Below, in pieces: positions 1-8,862 of a stretch of 56,498 nucleotides of DNA (the stretch's first letter is position 1; each line of letters begins with the position of its first letter). The notes beneath the pieces are model-generated. The model saw only the letters and a list, made by a program, of their open reading frames with translations, did not search any database and was not told the DNA's origin. Source of the DNA: Clostridia bacterium (GTDB lineage Bacteria > Bacillota > Clostridia > Oscillospirales > Acutalibacteraceae); the NCBI GenBank assembly GCA_017473165.1, contig JAFUNA010000011.1, forward strand, positions 1-56,498. Reading direction: 5' to 3'. The translations under genes were made by a program, and so were the position numbers.

Positions 1-135
1 CGAAGCAGTTTTGAAAGAGCAGATTTTCGTCACAGCAAGGCGAAAATCTGCAGGAATACGAGGCTATTTCAAAGATTTTTAACGAAGCTGTGGCGGAAAT
101 ATGCCTTTCAAAACCATATTAATTACTGTTTCAAA
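1..135 (+). repeat. Structured dispersed element, copy 1 (left end cut by window)
   Basis: No gene is seen here. An 11-bp perfect hairpin, GCAGATTTTCG (19-29) with CGAAAATCTGC (41-51), lies inside a 10-bp outer stem, GTTTTGAAAG (8-17) with CTTTCAAAAC (105-114). The first 23 nt (5-27) match 45353-45375 with one difference, and 101-119 match 45450-45468 with one difference; the weaker copy at 19773-19935 follows the same plan. A terminal stem arm seen in the other copies would be partly AATTACTG near 120, with its partner off the left edge. It could be a MITE-like element or a structured RNA. It sits just upstream of the AbrB-type gene. Confidence 0.7.
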
Positions 136-165
136 AAGTATAAAATCGGTAATGGAGGGACAGAT

Positions 166-408
166 ATGTTTTCAGGATTTATTCGTGAGATTGACAGCGT
201 TGGAAGAATTGTAATTCCAAAGCAAATCAGAAAAGAGCTCGGAATAGTTGAGCAGGGCAGCAAGGTTGAAATGTTCTGCGACGGTAAGCAGCTTATCTGC
301 AGAAAAGCTGCGGATGCCTGCGTTTTCTGCAAGGCTGAAACGGAGCTGACAGAATTTGAAGGTCAGTATATTTGCCAAACCTGCCTTGACAAAATCAAAG
401 CCGAATAA
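166..408 (+). CDS. AbrB/SpoVT-family regulator with C-terminal zinc-ribbon-like cysteines
   Basis: A small DNA-binding transition-state type regulator. The N-terminal half is a SpoVT-AbrB swapped-hairpin domain: it begins with IREIDSVGRIVIPKQIRKEL and continues into an acidic beta strand (residues about 5-48). The C-terminal 30 residues add two CxxC pairs (CVFC and CQTC), a short zinc-binding knuckle common in Clostridia AbrB paralogues. AGGAGG-like GGAGGG lies 7 nt before the ATG. The gene stands alone and ends in a strong terminator. AbrB-like proteins usually regulate stationary-phase or sporulation genes; the target here is unknown. Confidence 0.9.
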   Translation: MFSGFIREIDSVGRIVIPKQIRKELGIVEQGSKVEMFCDGKQLICRKAADACVFCKAETELTEFEGQYICQTCLDKIKAE

Positions 409-423
409 AATTTTTCAGAGCAA

Positions 424-457
424 TCCCGACAGCTTTGTGCCTGTCGGGGATTTTTTT
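424..457 (+). terminator. Rho-independent terminator after the AbrB-like gene
   Basis: CCCGACAG and CTGTCGGG form an 8-bp stem with an 8-nt loop, followed by a run of seven T. Confidence 0.9.
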
Positions 458-516
458 CCCCTTCTGTGAATATATATGAATACCGACCAAGAAAAATGAG
501 ATGAGGGGAATAAAAT

Positions 517-3150
517 ATGGTTTGGTATTCGGCTTCGGCAGGTCAGACGGTAAATGAGCTTGGCAGCGACAGCGAAAAAGGCTTGTCAGATGCACAGGCG
601 AGAAAGCTCATTGAAAAACACGGCGAAAACAAGCTTGAATCGGGCAAAAAGCCGTCGCTGATAAAACGTTTTTTTGCACAGTTTGCGGATTTCAGCGTGA
701 TGATTCTGCTTGTTGCGTGCGTGATATCTTTCCTGACGGGAATTGTTGAGGGCAAGGGTGATTTCGTTGAGCCGATTGTAATTCTTGCAATCGTTATTCT
801 CAATGCGGCAATCGGCGTTTTTCAGGAGCAGCGAGCAGAGCGTGCTCTGGAGGCACTCAAAAAGATGTCGTCGCCGACTGCGAATGTGTTACGCTCGGGA
901 AAATTAAAAAAACTGCCGTCCTCACAGCTTGTCAGAGGCGACATAATCTTTCTTGAAAGCGGAGATATGGTGCCTGCGGATGCGAGGCTGATAACCTCAA
1001 ATTCGTTGAAGGTGCAGGAAAGTGCGTTGACGGGGGAATCCGAGCCGAGCGAAAAGGATGCGGATGAAATCTGTCCGAAGGACTGCCCGCCCGCCGACCG
1101 AAAAAATATGATTTACTCCTCAACAACCGTCATGGCGGGAAACTGCAAGGCGGTTGTAACCGAAACGGGAATGAATACGCAGGTTGGAAAAATCGCACAT
1201 CTGCTTGCCGATGAGGAAGCACCGCAGACTCCGCTGCAGCAGCGGCTCGGAAAAATCGGAAAGGCGTTGGGAATCGGTGCACTTGCAATCTGCGGAGTTG
1301 TTTTCGTTCTCGGAGTTATTCAAAAAAGCGGGATTCTTTCATCGTTCATGCTCTCCGTCAGCCTTGCAGTTGCGGCTATTCCCGAGGGTCTGCCTGCAAT
1401 TGTGACAATTGTTCTGTCAATGGGAGTTCAGCGAATGGCAAAAAGCAATGCGATTATCCGCCATCTGCCTGCGGTTGAAACCCTTGGTGCGGCAACGGTT
1501 ATCTGCTCGGATAAAACGGGCACGCTGACTCAAAACAAAATGAGTGTCACGCAAATCAGAACGGCATCGGGCGAGGTGAAGCCCGAAAGCGGCACGGGCA
1601 GGAGCATTCTGCTTATGGGTGCTCTTTGCAACAATTCGAAGGCGGTCAAAAAGGGAAAGAATCTTTCGTTTTCGGGTGACCCGACAGAAACGGCGATTTT
1701 TGCCGCTGCTCACGGGGCAGGCGAAAATGTTTTTGCACTCGAAAAGGAATATCCCAGATATCACGAAACTCCGTTTTCAAGCGAAACAAAGTTCATGTCA
1801 ACCGTCAACAGGTTTTCGGGCGGATACAGGCTTATTGTTAAAGGTGCACCCGATGTTGTGCTGACAAAATGCAGCCGTGTTGATATCGGCGGCTCCGTTA
1901 CGGAAATGACATCGGTTCAGAAAAAAAGAATACTTAATCACAACGAACAGATGGCGGGCGAAGCTTTGCGGGTTATTGCGGTTGCTTACCGTGATGCGGA
2001 AAATCAAGGTGACATTGAGGAAAGCAACCTGATTTTTGCGGGGCTTATCGGCATGATTGACCCGCCCAGACCCGAGGCTGCAAGGGCTGTTGCGGTCTGC
2101 AAAAGGGCGGGGATAACGCCTGTTATGATTACGGGTGACCATATTGTTACTGCCTGTGCGGTTGCGGAAAAGCTGGGAATATATGATAAAAGTGCAACGG
2201 CGATGACGGGTACGCAGCTTGATTCGCTGAATGACGAGCAGCTCTCAAAGGCGATTGAAAAGTGCAGGGTTTTTGCGAGAGTCAGCCCCGAGCACAAGGT
2301 GCGGATTGTGAAGGCTTTCCGCTCAAGGGGCGAAATTGTTGCCATGACGGGTGACGGAGTTAACGATGCACCTGCCCTCAAGGCGGCGGATATCGGCTGT
2401 GCCATGGGAAAAAGCGGTACAGACGTTGCAAAGAATGCGGCGGATATGATTCTGACCGATGACAATTTTGCAACCATCGTCAAGGCGGTTGAGCAGGGCA
2501 GAGGAATTTATGATAACATAAAAAAAGCCGTGCATTTCCTGCTCGGCACAAATATAGGCGAAATTCTTGCGGTTTTTGCGGCATCCGTTCTCGGATTTGC
2601 GCCGCCGCTGATACCCATTCAGCTTTTGTGGGTGAATCTTGTAACGGATTCCCTGCCCGCAATGGCGTTGGGTACAGAGAAAAACGAAAAGGATATCATG
2701 CTCCGAAAGCCGCTTTCACCATCAAAGGGCTTTTTCTCCGACGGACTGTGGCTTGATATCACCCTGGAGGGTCTGATTGTGGGCACGCTCACATTGCTTG
2801 CCTATGCGCTGGGATTTTATGTGTTTAAATCGCCCGACCCTCTGCTTTTGGGGCGGACAATGGCATTCTGCACCTTAAGCTTCTGCGAAATAGCCCATGC
2901 GGTGAATATGCGGTCAAATCTTCCACTGATAAAGACGGGAATTTTCAGCAACAGAATGATGAACATTGCCGTTGCGGTCTGTGTTGTTTTTCAATGTGCG
3001 GTAGTTATTGTGCCGTCGCTTGCGGAGATTTTCGGAGTTATGCCTCTTTCTGGAATTCAATGGCTGACGGTTGCGGGGTTGTCGCTCATTCCGCTTGTTG
3101 TCGGTGAAACGGGAAAGACCGCCTATTCAGCGAATAAGCGGTCTGAATGA
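517..3150 (+). CDS. P2-type calcium-translocating P-type ATPase
   Basis: Membrane cation pump that exports Ca2+ (SERCA/PMCA-like, bacterial LMCA/YloB type) at the cost of ATP. It has the full 877-residue P2A plan: an N-terminal cation ATPase domain, the actuator TGES motif (in LTGESEPSE), PEGLP in membrane helix 4 (residues 289-293), the phosphorylated Asp332 in DKTGTLTQNK, the nucleotide-binding KGAPD, and the hinge GDGVND (Asp613). Helices 5-10 follow, with NLVTDSLPAMALG in helix 6. GAGGGG precedes the ATG at good spacing. The stop codon abuts the stop of the convergent DHHW gene with no spacer. Ca2+ rather than another cation is inferred from the P2A motifs. Confidence 0.93.
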   Translation: MVWYSASAGQTVNELGSDSEKGLSDAQARKLIEKHGENKLESGKKPSLIKRFFAQFADFSVMILLVACVISFLTGIVEGKGDFVEPIVILAIVILNAAIGVFQEQRAERALEALKKMSSPTANVLRSGKLKKLPSSQLVRGDIIFLESGDMVPADARLITSNSLKVQESALTGESEPSEKDADEICPKDCPPADRKNMIYSSTTVMAGNCKAVVTETGMNTQVGKIAHLLADEEAPQTPLQQRLGKIGKALGIGALAICGVVFVLGVIQKSGILSSFMLSVSLAVAAIPEGLPAIVTIVLSMGVQRMAKSNAIIRHLPAVETLGAATVICSDKTGTLTQNKMSVTQIRTASGEVKPESGTGRSILLMGALCNNSKAVKKGKNLSFSGDPTETAIFAAAHGAGENVFALEKEYPRYHETPFSSETKFMSTVNRFSGGYRLIVKGAPDVVLTKCSRVDIGGSVTEMTSVQKKRILNHNEQMAGEALRVIAVAYRDAENQGDIEESNLIFAGLIGMIDPPRPEAARAVAVCKRAGITPVMITGDHIVTACAVAEKLGIYDKSATAMTGTQLDSLNDEQLSKAIEKCRVFARVSPEHKVRIVKAFRSRGEIVAMTGDGVNDAPALKAADIGCAMGKSGTDVAKNAADMILTDDNFATIVKAVEQGRGIYDNIKKAVHFLLGTNIGEILAVFAASVLGFAPPLIPIQLLWVNLVTDSLPAMALGTEKNEKDIMLRKPLSPSKGFFSDGLWLDITLEGLIVGTLTLLAYALGFYVFKSPDPLLLGRTMAFCTLSFCEIAHAVNMRSNLPLIKTGIFSNRMMNIAVAVCVVFQCAVVIVPSLAEIFGVMPLSGIQWLTVAGLSLIPLVVGETGKTAYSANKRSE

Positions 3151-4254
3151 TTATTTAAGCAATGAGCTTTGATTTAAAATCTGTGTGTTATAAAGGAAAA
3201 GTACGTCGCAGTTTTCAAAATCCACGAATTGGTCAAGAATCTGCGAGGATATATATCGGATGTCAACAAGAGTAATTTTGCTGTAGCCCGACAGAAGAAG
3301 GGGAGCGAGTGATGAGCCGAAGGAATCACGGAAAATCACGAGCTCTCTTTTTTCTTTTGCAAGGGGATTTTCGGCGGTTATGAGAGCCGTTGCACCCGAA
3401 AGGAAAACGTCATAGCGGTCATTGCCGTTAAGCTTCGATTTGTTGTAAACTCCCGTGTAGCTTTCGTTTTTTTCAATGTCATTGACCTTTGCGTTGAGTG
3501 TTACCTCATCGGTCAGGGCAATGATTTCGTCCGCTTCCCAACCGAATGCGAGCCTTGAAGCGTAAACACCCTCAAAATCCGAAAGCTTTTCGGCGGTGTA
3601 TTCGTCAACGGATTTTGCATTGAATCCCATTTTTTCGCCAAGACGGCTGACAACCTTATCAAGCTTTTCCTGTTTCCAATGGGAGTCGGTTTTGTAGTAG
3701 CTGTCAAGGTCAAGACAGTCAAAAATGTTGATGTATTCCATGTTTTCAAGCTCTGCGGTGAAAATATCAATCATTTTTTCATAGTCCATGGCGGGGTAGC
3801 CGTTTTTCTCGGCAAGATAAACGTTTTTATCGGGAATAACGGAGCAGAAAACCCTTGTGTTTTTGCCTTCAAGGTATTTTTTATTGAGAGAATTGAGCTT
3901 TTGAGCGGCTTTGACAACGGATTCCTCGTTGAGCGTTGTCTGCATTTCGGAAATATGACCGTCGGCAAGATAAATTCCGCCGTTATCCTTCTGACCGAAA
4001 AGCTTCAGCCTTATTGCGGCGTTGACGGCACGGAATTCATCACGCAGCGGAAATTGGTCTGTCAGAAAATCCTCAATTCCGTCAAAATAAGTTTTGTCCA
4101 TGACGCCTTTTAACGAAAAATCGGGAAGCTGTGCAGCCTTGCGACGCTCCGAAACAAGAATATCAACAGGTTCTTTTAAAAGGCATACCGTACCCGGAAT
4201 GAGCACAAAAGCCGCAAAAAGAACGATGCAGATAATGTTTTTTATTTTGTTCAT
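3151..4254 (-). CDS. DHHW-family (AlgJ/AlgX-like SGNH) extracytoplasmic protein
   Basis: A 367-residue protein with an N-terminal signal anchor (residues 7-26) and an AlgJ/AlgX-like fold. The family motif YYKTDSHW is in the middle, and a C-terminal serine-containing VIFRDSFGSSLAPLL resembles the SGNH nucleophile block. Family members work with a membrane MBOAT acyltransferase to move acetyl groups onto cell-surface polysaccharide. That fits the MBOAT gene ending 12 nt upstream in the same operon. AGGAGG precedes the ATG. The polysaccharide acylated here is unknown; there are no dltA or dltC partners, so teichoic acid D-alanylation is unlikely. Confidence 0.85.
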   Translation of the reverse strand: MNKIKNIICIVLFAAFVLIPGTVCLLKEPVDILVSERRKAAQLPDFSLKGVMDKTYFDGIEDFLTDQFPLRDEFRAVNAAIRLKLFGQKDNGGIYLADGHISEMQTTLNEESVVKAAQKLNSLNKKYLEGKNTRVFCSVIPDKNVYLAEKNGYPAMDYEKMIDIFTAELENMEYINIFDCLDLDSYYKTDSHWKQEKLDKVVSRLGEKMGFNAKSVDEYTAEKLSDFEGVYASRLAFGWEADEIIALTDEVTLNAKVNDIEKNESYTGVYNKSKLNGNDRYDVFLSGATALITAENPLAKEKRELVIFRDSFGSSLAPLLLSGYSKITLVDIRYISSQILDQFVDFENCDVLFLYNTQILNQSSLLK

Positions 4255-4266
4255 GGCGGCCTCCTT

Positions 4267-5664
4267 TTAAAATCTGAAATAAAGAAACGGGTTGTATGAG
4301 CCGTCGATTAGATAAGCCGTAACGGCAACAAACAACAAAACAATCATAACGGGCTCAAGAATGGTGAGAGCTTTTGAGCCTGCTTTTGTGCCGGCAATTT
4401 TTTCGGCAAGAGTTTTGACTGCGGGCGTTGAGCCGATAATTCCCACAACAAACAAAACGGCATAGCTCTTGAGATAATAGAGCGTTGTATCGTTGAATGC
4501 GGGATAAGCGGGGGTGAACATACCCGTGAGGTCGAAAATCGCACCGTCAACACCGTTTGCGTTGAAGATAACAAAGCCGACAAGTACGGCAAAAATCAGA
4601 TAGATGTGACCGATAAATGCGGGAGCTTTGTCCTTGATTTTCTTTGGGAAGGATTTTTCAATGAGCAGAAGTGCGGCGAAATAAAGACCCCAGATGATGA
4701 ATGTCCAGTCCGCACCGTGCCAGAAGCCCGTAAGAAACCAGACCGTCAGAATGTTGAAGAAATGACGGAATCTGCCAACCCTGTTGCCGCCCATGGGAAT
4801 ATAAACATAATCCCTGAACCAGCTTCCGAGCGAGATATGCCATCTTCTCCAGAATTCCGTAACGGATTTTGAGGCAAAGGGATGACGGAAATTTTCCGGA
4901 AAGGTGAAGCCCATGATTCTGCCGAGACCTATTGCCATGTCGCTGTAGCCCGAGAAGTCGAAATAGACCTGAAGGGAAAATGCGACGGCATAAATCCAGA
5001 AAAACAGGGTTGATTTTTCGTCGCTTGCTCTGAATGTTTCGCAAAGCGAGCCGAAGGAGTTGGCAAGCAGAATTTTTTTACCCAGACCTATGGCAAATCT
5101 GCGTATGCCGTAAGAAAAGCCTTCGGCGGTGTGTTTGCGTGTTCTTAAATCACGCTCAACGTCGGTGTAGCGGACAATGGGACCCGCAACAAGCTGGGGA
5201 AACAGCGAAATATAGAGTGCAAGGCGGATTATATTTTTCTGAACGGGAGCATCGCCCCTGTAAACGTCGATGTTATAGCTGATTGCCTGGAAGGTGTAAA
5301 AGCTTATTCCGATGGGCAGCGCAAGTCCGAGCAGCCCGAGGTCGGAATTGAAAACGGAGTTGACTGTTGAAATGAAAAAGTCGGTGTATTTGAAAAACAG
5401 CAGGGCGGAAAGAATAACCGCAACGGAAACGGCAAGAGAAATTTTTCTTGCCCTGCCCTGAAGTCTGTCGGTAATCAGACCGAAAACATGGCTTGCGGTG
5501 ATGACGGCAAGCATAAGGAAAAGATATTTCGGCTCGCCGTAGAAATAGAAAAAGAGGCTTGAAATCAGAAGCCAGATGTTTTTAGCCTTCTGCGGCAGCA
5601 AAAAATATCCGCCGAGAACAATCGGCAGGAACAGAAATAAAAATGTCATGCTTGAAAAAAGCAT
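4267..5664 (-). CDS. MBOAT family membrane O-acyltransferase (AlgI/DltB-like)
   Basis: Polytopic membrane enzyme of 465 residues that transfers acyl (usually acetyl) groups across the membrane for polysaccharide modification. Conserved MBOAT signatures are FWRRWHISLGSWFRDYVYIP with the first conserved His at residue 276, and TGFWHGADW with the catalytic His at residue 316. About 11 hydrophobic segments are evident. The start has AAGGAG 7 nt upstream, embedded in the U-tract side of the upstream terminator. It is followed by the DHHW protein, a classic AlgI/AlgJ-like pair. Confidence 0.93.
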   Translation of the reverse strand: MLFSSMTFLFLFLPIVLGGYFLLPQKAKNIWLLISSLFFYFYGEPKYLFLMLAVITASHVFGLITDRLQGRARKISLAVSVAVILSALLFFKYTDFFISTVNSVFNSDLGLLGLALPIGISFYTFQAISYNIDVYRGDAPVQKNIIRLALYISLFPQLVAGPIVRYTDVERDLRTRKHTAEGFSYGIRRFAIGLGKKILLANSFGSLCETFRASDEKSTLFFWIYAVAFSLQVYFDFSGYSDMAIGLGRIMGFTFPENFRHPFASKSVTEFWRRWHISLGSWFRDYVYIPMGGNRVGRFRHFFNILTVWFLTGFWHGADWTFIIWGLYFAALLLIEKSFPKKIKDKAPAFIGHIYLIFAVLVGFVIFNANGVDGAIFDLTGMFTPAYPAFNDTTLYYLKSYAVLFVVGIIGSTPAVKTLAEKIAGTKAGSKALTILEPVMIVLLFVAVTAYLIDGSYNPFLYFRF

Positions 5665-5676
5665 ATAATTCTCCTT

Positions 5677-5705
5677 TTAAAAAAGGACAGCCTCGAGGGC
5701 TGTCC
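5677..5705 (-). terminator. Terminator/attenuator between the DUF4358 lipoprotein and MBOAT genes
   Basis: On the minus strand GGACAGCC and GGCTGTCC pair, followed by six T. It lies between the stop of the lipoprotein gene and the ribosome binding site of the MBOAT gene, so downstream expression would be by readthrough or a second promoter. Confidence 0.85.
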
Positions 5706-5722
5706 CTGCAAAAATTTTTTAA

Positions 5723-6376
5723 TTAACCGAGAATGATACCGTCTTCAGCGGGGATTTCTTCGCCGTCGTAAGCGGGCATATCAGCGGGCACGTCCATATC
5801 CATAACGCCGTCAGCGGGAATATCTTCCTGAACTTCGCCTGCTTTTTCAAGAGGTGCACCAACTTCGCCGCCCTGTGAAGCTGCAACTGCTGCAAATGAA
5901 GCGCAAACGTCGTCAACGATTTCTTCCTGTGCCATAACCATCATGATTGTGTTGCCGCAGTTAACAACCGAAACCTTTTCGGCTGCAACGCACATCCATT
6001 TTCTGTAGTTAACGCCTTCAAGAATTTCTGCCTTGAGAGCATCGATATCTGCACCTTCCTTAACCTTAACAAGGCACATTGAATAGGGGATTGAACCGAT
6101 CATGGGCTCGGAGAAAACAGCTCTTTCGATTGACTCTGTTGAAGCAACGCCGAGATAATAGTTGGCGGAATCAACGTCAGCAAGGTCGATTTCCGTGGGG
6201 TCCATGAGCATCATTTCGATTGTTGAAGTGCCTGCGTAAATCTGTGCAGCGATTTCTTCGAGAGTGCCTGTAAGATTAACGTTAAGGGGATTGTTTTTCT
6301 CTGCGTCATTGCCGCCGCAAGCTGCGAAAGCAAAAAGCATTGAGAAAGCAAGAAGAATGCAAAGTATTTTTTTCAT
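5723..6376 (-). CDS. DUF4358-like lipoprotein
   Basis: A 217-residue secreted lipoprotein. The signal peptide is KKILCILLAFSMLFAFAA, followed by a lipobox cysteine (AACGG). The central part (VKVKEGADIDALK, then NYRKWMCV) resembles DUF4358, a family often found beside MBOAT/DHHW genes in Clostridia. The last 50 residues are acidic and rich in Pro, Asp and Met, probably disordered. It is the first gene of the O-acylation cluster. Its molecular role is unknown; an accessory surface function is inferred from position only. Confidence 0.75.
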   Translation of the reverse strand: MKKILCILLAFSMLFAFAACGGNDAEKNNPLNVNLTGTLEEIAAQIYAGTSTIEMMLMDPTEIDLADVDSANYYLGVASTESIERAVFSEPMIGSIPYSMCLVKVKEGADIDALKAEILEGVNYRKWMCVAAEKVSVVNCGNTIMMVMAQEEIVDDVCASFAAVAASQGGEVGAPLEKAGEVQEDIPADGVMDMDVPADMPAYDGEEIPAEDGIILG

Positions 6377-6476
6377 TTTGTTACTCCTTTATATGTGGTT
6401 ATATTTTTACCGAACGCATTGAAGAATATCACACGATTATATATACCGAATGATATTTATGTGAATTTTGTGTTAA

Positions 6477-7466
6477 TTAAAGCTCGATTCTCCAATATGC
6501 AACGTTCAGTCTTTCCCAAGTATAGCAAATATAGAGTGCACCGTTAAGGTAGTGAATTCCGGGATAGGAAAATTCGCTGTCGAGCTTTTCCTCTTCAAGA
6601 ACAAGAACGGTTTCCCAGGTTGCACCGTTGTCGGAGGATTTCTGAAGTGTCAGCGGTGAACGCTCACCCCAGTTTTCGCTTACGGGGTTTGAGATAAGAT
6701 AAAGACAGCCGTCGGGAGTTTTAACAACGTCAAGACCGCTGTTGTTGTTGGGCAGGTCTGTGGGATATGCCTGACACCATGTCTGACCGTAGTCGTCGGA
6801 ATCGCTTCTGTATGCTCTGCCGACCGCCGTTCTTGTGAGCATATGAACCTTGCCGGGCTCGGATTCCCAGAGAGTGGGCTGAATCATGGGGATGAGGTTT
6901 GAGGTGAATTTATTCAGACTGTTGAGAATGGGAGCGGTCTGTTCGGTTTTGATTTTTGCACCCTTTTTCCATGTTAAGCCGTCGTCAAACGAGGTGTCAA
7001 CAAAGCAGTTCCAGCCCTTGATTTCGCTTGATGCGGGGGCAAGAATTCTGCCGTCGGAAAGTCGAAGGCACTTGTTCTTTACAGGACCTCTGCCGCCGCT
7101 TCTGTCACCCTCAACAAGCTCATAGGGAGTGCCGAAGGTTTCGCCGCCGTCGGTTGAAACGCTGACAAAGGTTCTCCATGTGGGAATTCGTTTACCGACC
7201 TTGAAATAGAGAAGAATATCTCCGTTTTCCCGAAGGAAAAGCACGGGATTCCAATGGGGTATGTTTTTGTTATAGCTCAAGGATTTGGGCGTTCCCCAGC
7301 CGTTTTCGTCACGCTTGCAATACCAGATGTCAACATCCTTTGTGCCTTCCTTGACTCCGCCGAACCATGCGGTTATAACGCTGCCGTCGGGCAGGGGAAG
7401 AATGGTTGATGCGTGGGCATTTTTTGTGGGAAGGGGATTGCAGACAAATTCTTTGATTGTTTTCAT
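6477..7466 (-). CDS. Sialidase-like BNR/Asp-box beta-propeller protein, probably intracellular
   Basis: A six-bladed propeller of the sialidase superfamily (BNR repeat-like domain, PF13088 type), 329 residues from the chosen start. Asp boxes are visible: STDGGETF, SFDDGLTW, SDDYGQTW and SSDNGATW. There is no signal peptide, so it likely acts on imported oligosaccharides. The ATG at 7466 has GGAG 8 nt upstream; the GTG at 7475 overlaps that site and is rejected. It is cotranscribed behind the small cysteine protein. Members of this family in gut Clostridia include rhamnogalacturonan- and sialate-acting enzymes, so the substrate is uncertain. Confidence 0.75.
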   Translation of the reverse strand: MKTIKEFVCNPLPTKNAHASTILPLPDGSVITAWFGGVKEGTKDVDIWYCKRDENGWGTPKSLSYNKNIPHWNPVLFLRENGDILLYFKVGKRIPTWRTFVSVSTDGGETFGTPYELVEGDRSGGRGPVKNKCLRLSDGRILAPASSEIKGWNCFVDTSFDDGLTWKKGAKIKTEQTAPILNSLNKFTSNLIPMIQPTLWESEPGKVHMLTRTAVGRAYRSDSDDYGQTWCQAYPTDLPNNNSGLDVVKTPDGCLYLISNPVSENWGERSPLTLQKSSDNGATWETVLVLEEEKLDSEFSYPGIHYLNGALYICYTWERLNVAYWRIEL

Positions 7467-7471
7467 TTTTA

Positions 7472-7708
7472 TCACTCCAAATCAAGCTTGAAAAGCTCAA
7501 ATTCCGACGGATTTGCTCTTTCTATAATAAGCGGTTTTTGAGGTCTGCGTTTGAGCGGGTCATAGGAATACTTCCTGCATTTTCCGTCTGTTTCAACAAT
7601 GCCTTTTTTTATGCAGAGCACAGAGCTTTCGTCGGGAGAAAGTCTGCCGTGCTTGCAGTATTCACATGAGGGAGGATATTTTTTTGATTCAAGAAGCTTG
7701 CTTTTCAT
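7472..7708 (-). CDS. Small cysteine-containing protein, 78 aa
   Basis: Not recognised by name. Four cysteines (CEYC, then VLC and GKC about 15-30 residues on) suggest a small metal-binding fold. A basic C-terminal segment KRRPQKP follows. The start at 7708 has AAGGAG 8 nt upstream, whereas the longer start at 7750 has no site. It lies between the YlbJ-like gene and the sialidase-like gene with short gaps, so it is probably part of one transcript. Confidence 0.7.
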   Translation of the reverse strand: MKSKLLESKKYPPSCEYCKHGRLSPDESSVLCIKKGIVETDGKCRKYSYDPLKRRPQKPLIIERANPSEFELFKLDLE

Positions 7709-7734
7709 CGATTCAACTCCTTTTCCATACGATT

Positions 7735-8772
7735 TTAGCACATTTTGCATTTATTATCAAGGTCTAATATAAGAAGTGCGGATAAAAACAGCAAAGATAC
7801 CGCCGACGGGGCGGAAAATGACCAGAGGGCGGCGTTTTCATAAAGCGAAAGAAAAACCTGATGTTCAACGGGCGAAAAATGAAGGTAAATCGCACAGACC
7901 GCAAAAGCGGTTGCCGAATGGATAATTCTGAAAAGATAAAATCTGAAAATGCCGAATGAACAGTTTTCCGTAACGGCAAAAATCTGAAAATGAACGCACA
8001 GCCCGCCAAATGCACAAGCAGCGGCTATTGCCGGAATAGAAAAGGCTTCGGCGGCGTTCATGCAGCCGTTTGTGATTTCAAAAAGGCAGGAAATGGCAGC
8101 GAAAGCGGTTTTATTGGGGATAAAATGGCTTGCTATGGATAGAATTCCCGAAAAAAGGCAGACAAATCCGCAGGCGGCAAGCATTGCGTTTGTGCCCGAG
8201 GTTACGCTGCCGACGAGTGCTGCGGAGAAGGAAGTTTTTTTGATTTTTTCGGGTGCTTTTGCTTCTGTGTCGGGAATAAAACGTGTCAGAAATCCCGTTA
8301 TGAGCGACGAAACGCACAGAGAAAAAAGCAGAATTCTGCCGATTTGCCTTGAGCCGAGCATGATGCTGCCAACTGCATTGACGGCAAAGCCCATGCCTGC
8401 GTTAACGCTGAAAAGCATGAGCCTTGAAGCCTGCGAGGGGGTTATGATGCCCGATTGACAGAGCGAATCCGCCGCCTTTGCTCCCGAAAGATAGCCGCCA
8501 AGCTGACCGATGATTATTGCGGGCAGGCAGTCGGCAGGCAGACGGAAAAGCTTTTGCGTTATCGGCTCGAAAATGTGTTTTACGGGCTTCGGAACACTGC
8601 CCGAGCCTGTCAGCGAAGCCGAAACAAGAAACGGAAACATTGACGGAATCACGATTTCCGCACAGCTGCGAAGTCCGCTTGCAAATCCCTTTGAAAAAAG
8701 ACCAGGAAAAAGAAATAAAACCGTAAAAAGCAGAATCCCCGATGCCAAAGACCAAAAACCGTTTTTCTTCAA
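7735..8772 (-). CDS. ylbJ: YlbJ-like sporulation integral membrane protein
   Basis: A polytopic membrane protein of the nucleoside-recognition/gate domain family, resembling sporulation protein YlbJ. Characteristic segments are GLRSCAEIVIPSMFPFLV near the N-terminus, and GQLGGYLSGAKAADSL followed by a Gly-rich helix. YlbJ-type proteins are made in the mother cell and are needed for normal spore cortex or dipicolinate movement in Bacillus. I chose the TTG at 8772, 8 nt after GAGG; the GTG at 8781 overlaps that site. It is divergent from yqfC, another sporulation gene. Confidence 0.8.
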   Translation of the reverse strand: MKKNGFWSLASGILLFTVLFLFPGLFSKGFASGLRSCAEIVIPSMFPFLVSASLTGSGSVPKPVKHIFEPITQKLFRLPADCLPAIIIGQLGGYLSGAKAADSLCQSGIITPSQASRLMLFSVNAGMGFAVNAVGSIMLGSRQIGRILLFSLCVSSLITGFLTRFIPDTEAKAPEKIKKTSFSAALVGSVTSGTNAMLAACGFVCLFSGILSIASHFIPNKTAFAAISCLFEITNGCMNAAEAFSIPAIAAACAFGGLCVHFQIFAVTENCSFGIFRFYLFRIIHSATAFAVCAIYLHFSPVEHQVFLSLYENAALWSFSAPSAVSLLFLSALLILDLDNKCKMC

Positions 8773-8862
8773 TTGACACACCTCACTCGAATTAATTCTA
8801 TGAGTGCGGTGTTCTTTTTATTGCATTTATCACATAGGTTTTATAAGAAAGTAGGCGATTGA

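Noticed and set aside
1417-1764. Long open frames on the minus strand inside the calcium ATPase gene
   Set aside because: They run opposite a conserved P-type ATPase frame, have no ribosome binding sites and show no protein-like motifs.
6477-7475. Extracellular sialidase
   Set aside because: No signal peptide or anchor is present and only Asp-box blades are seen, so an extracellular sialidase assignment is not supported.
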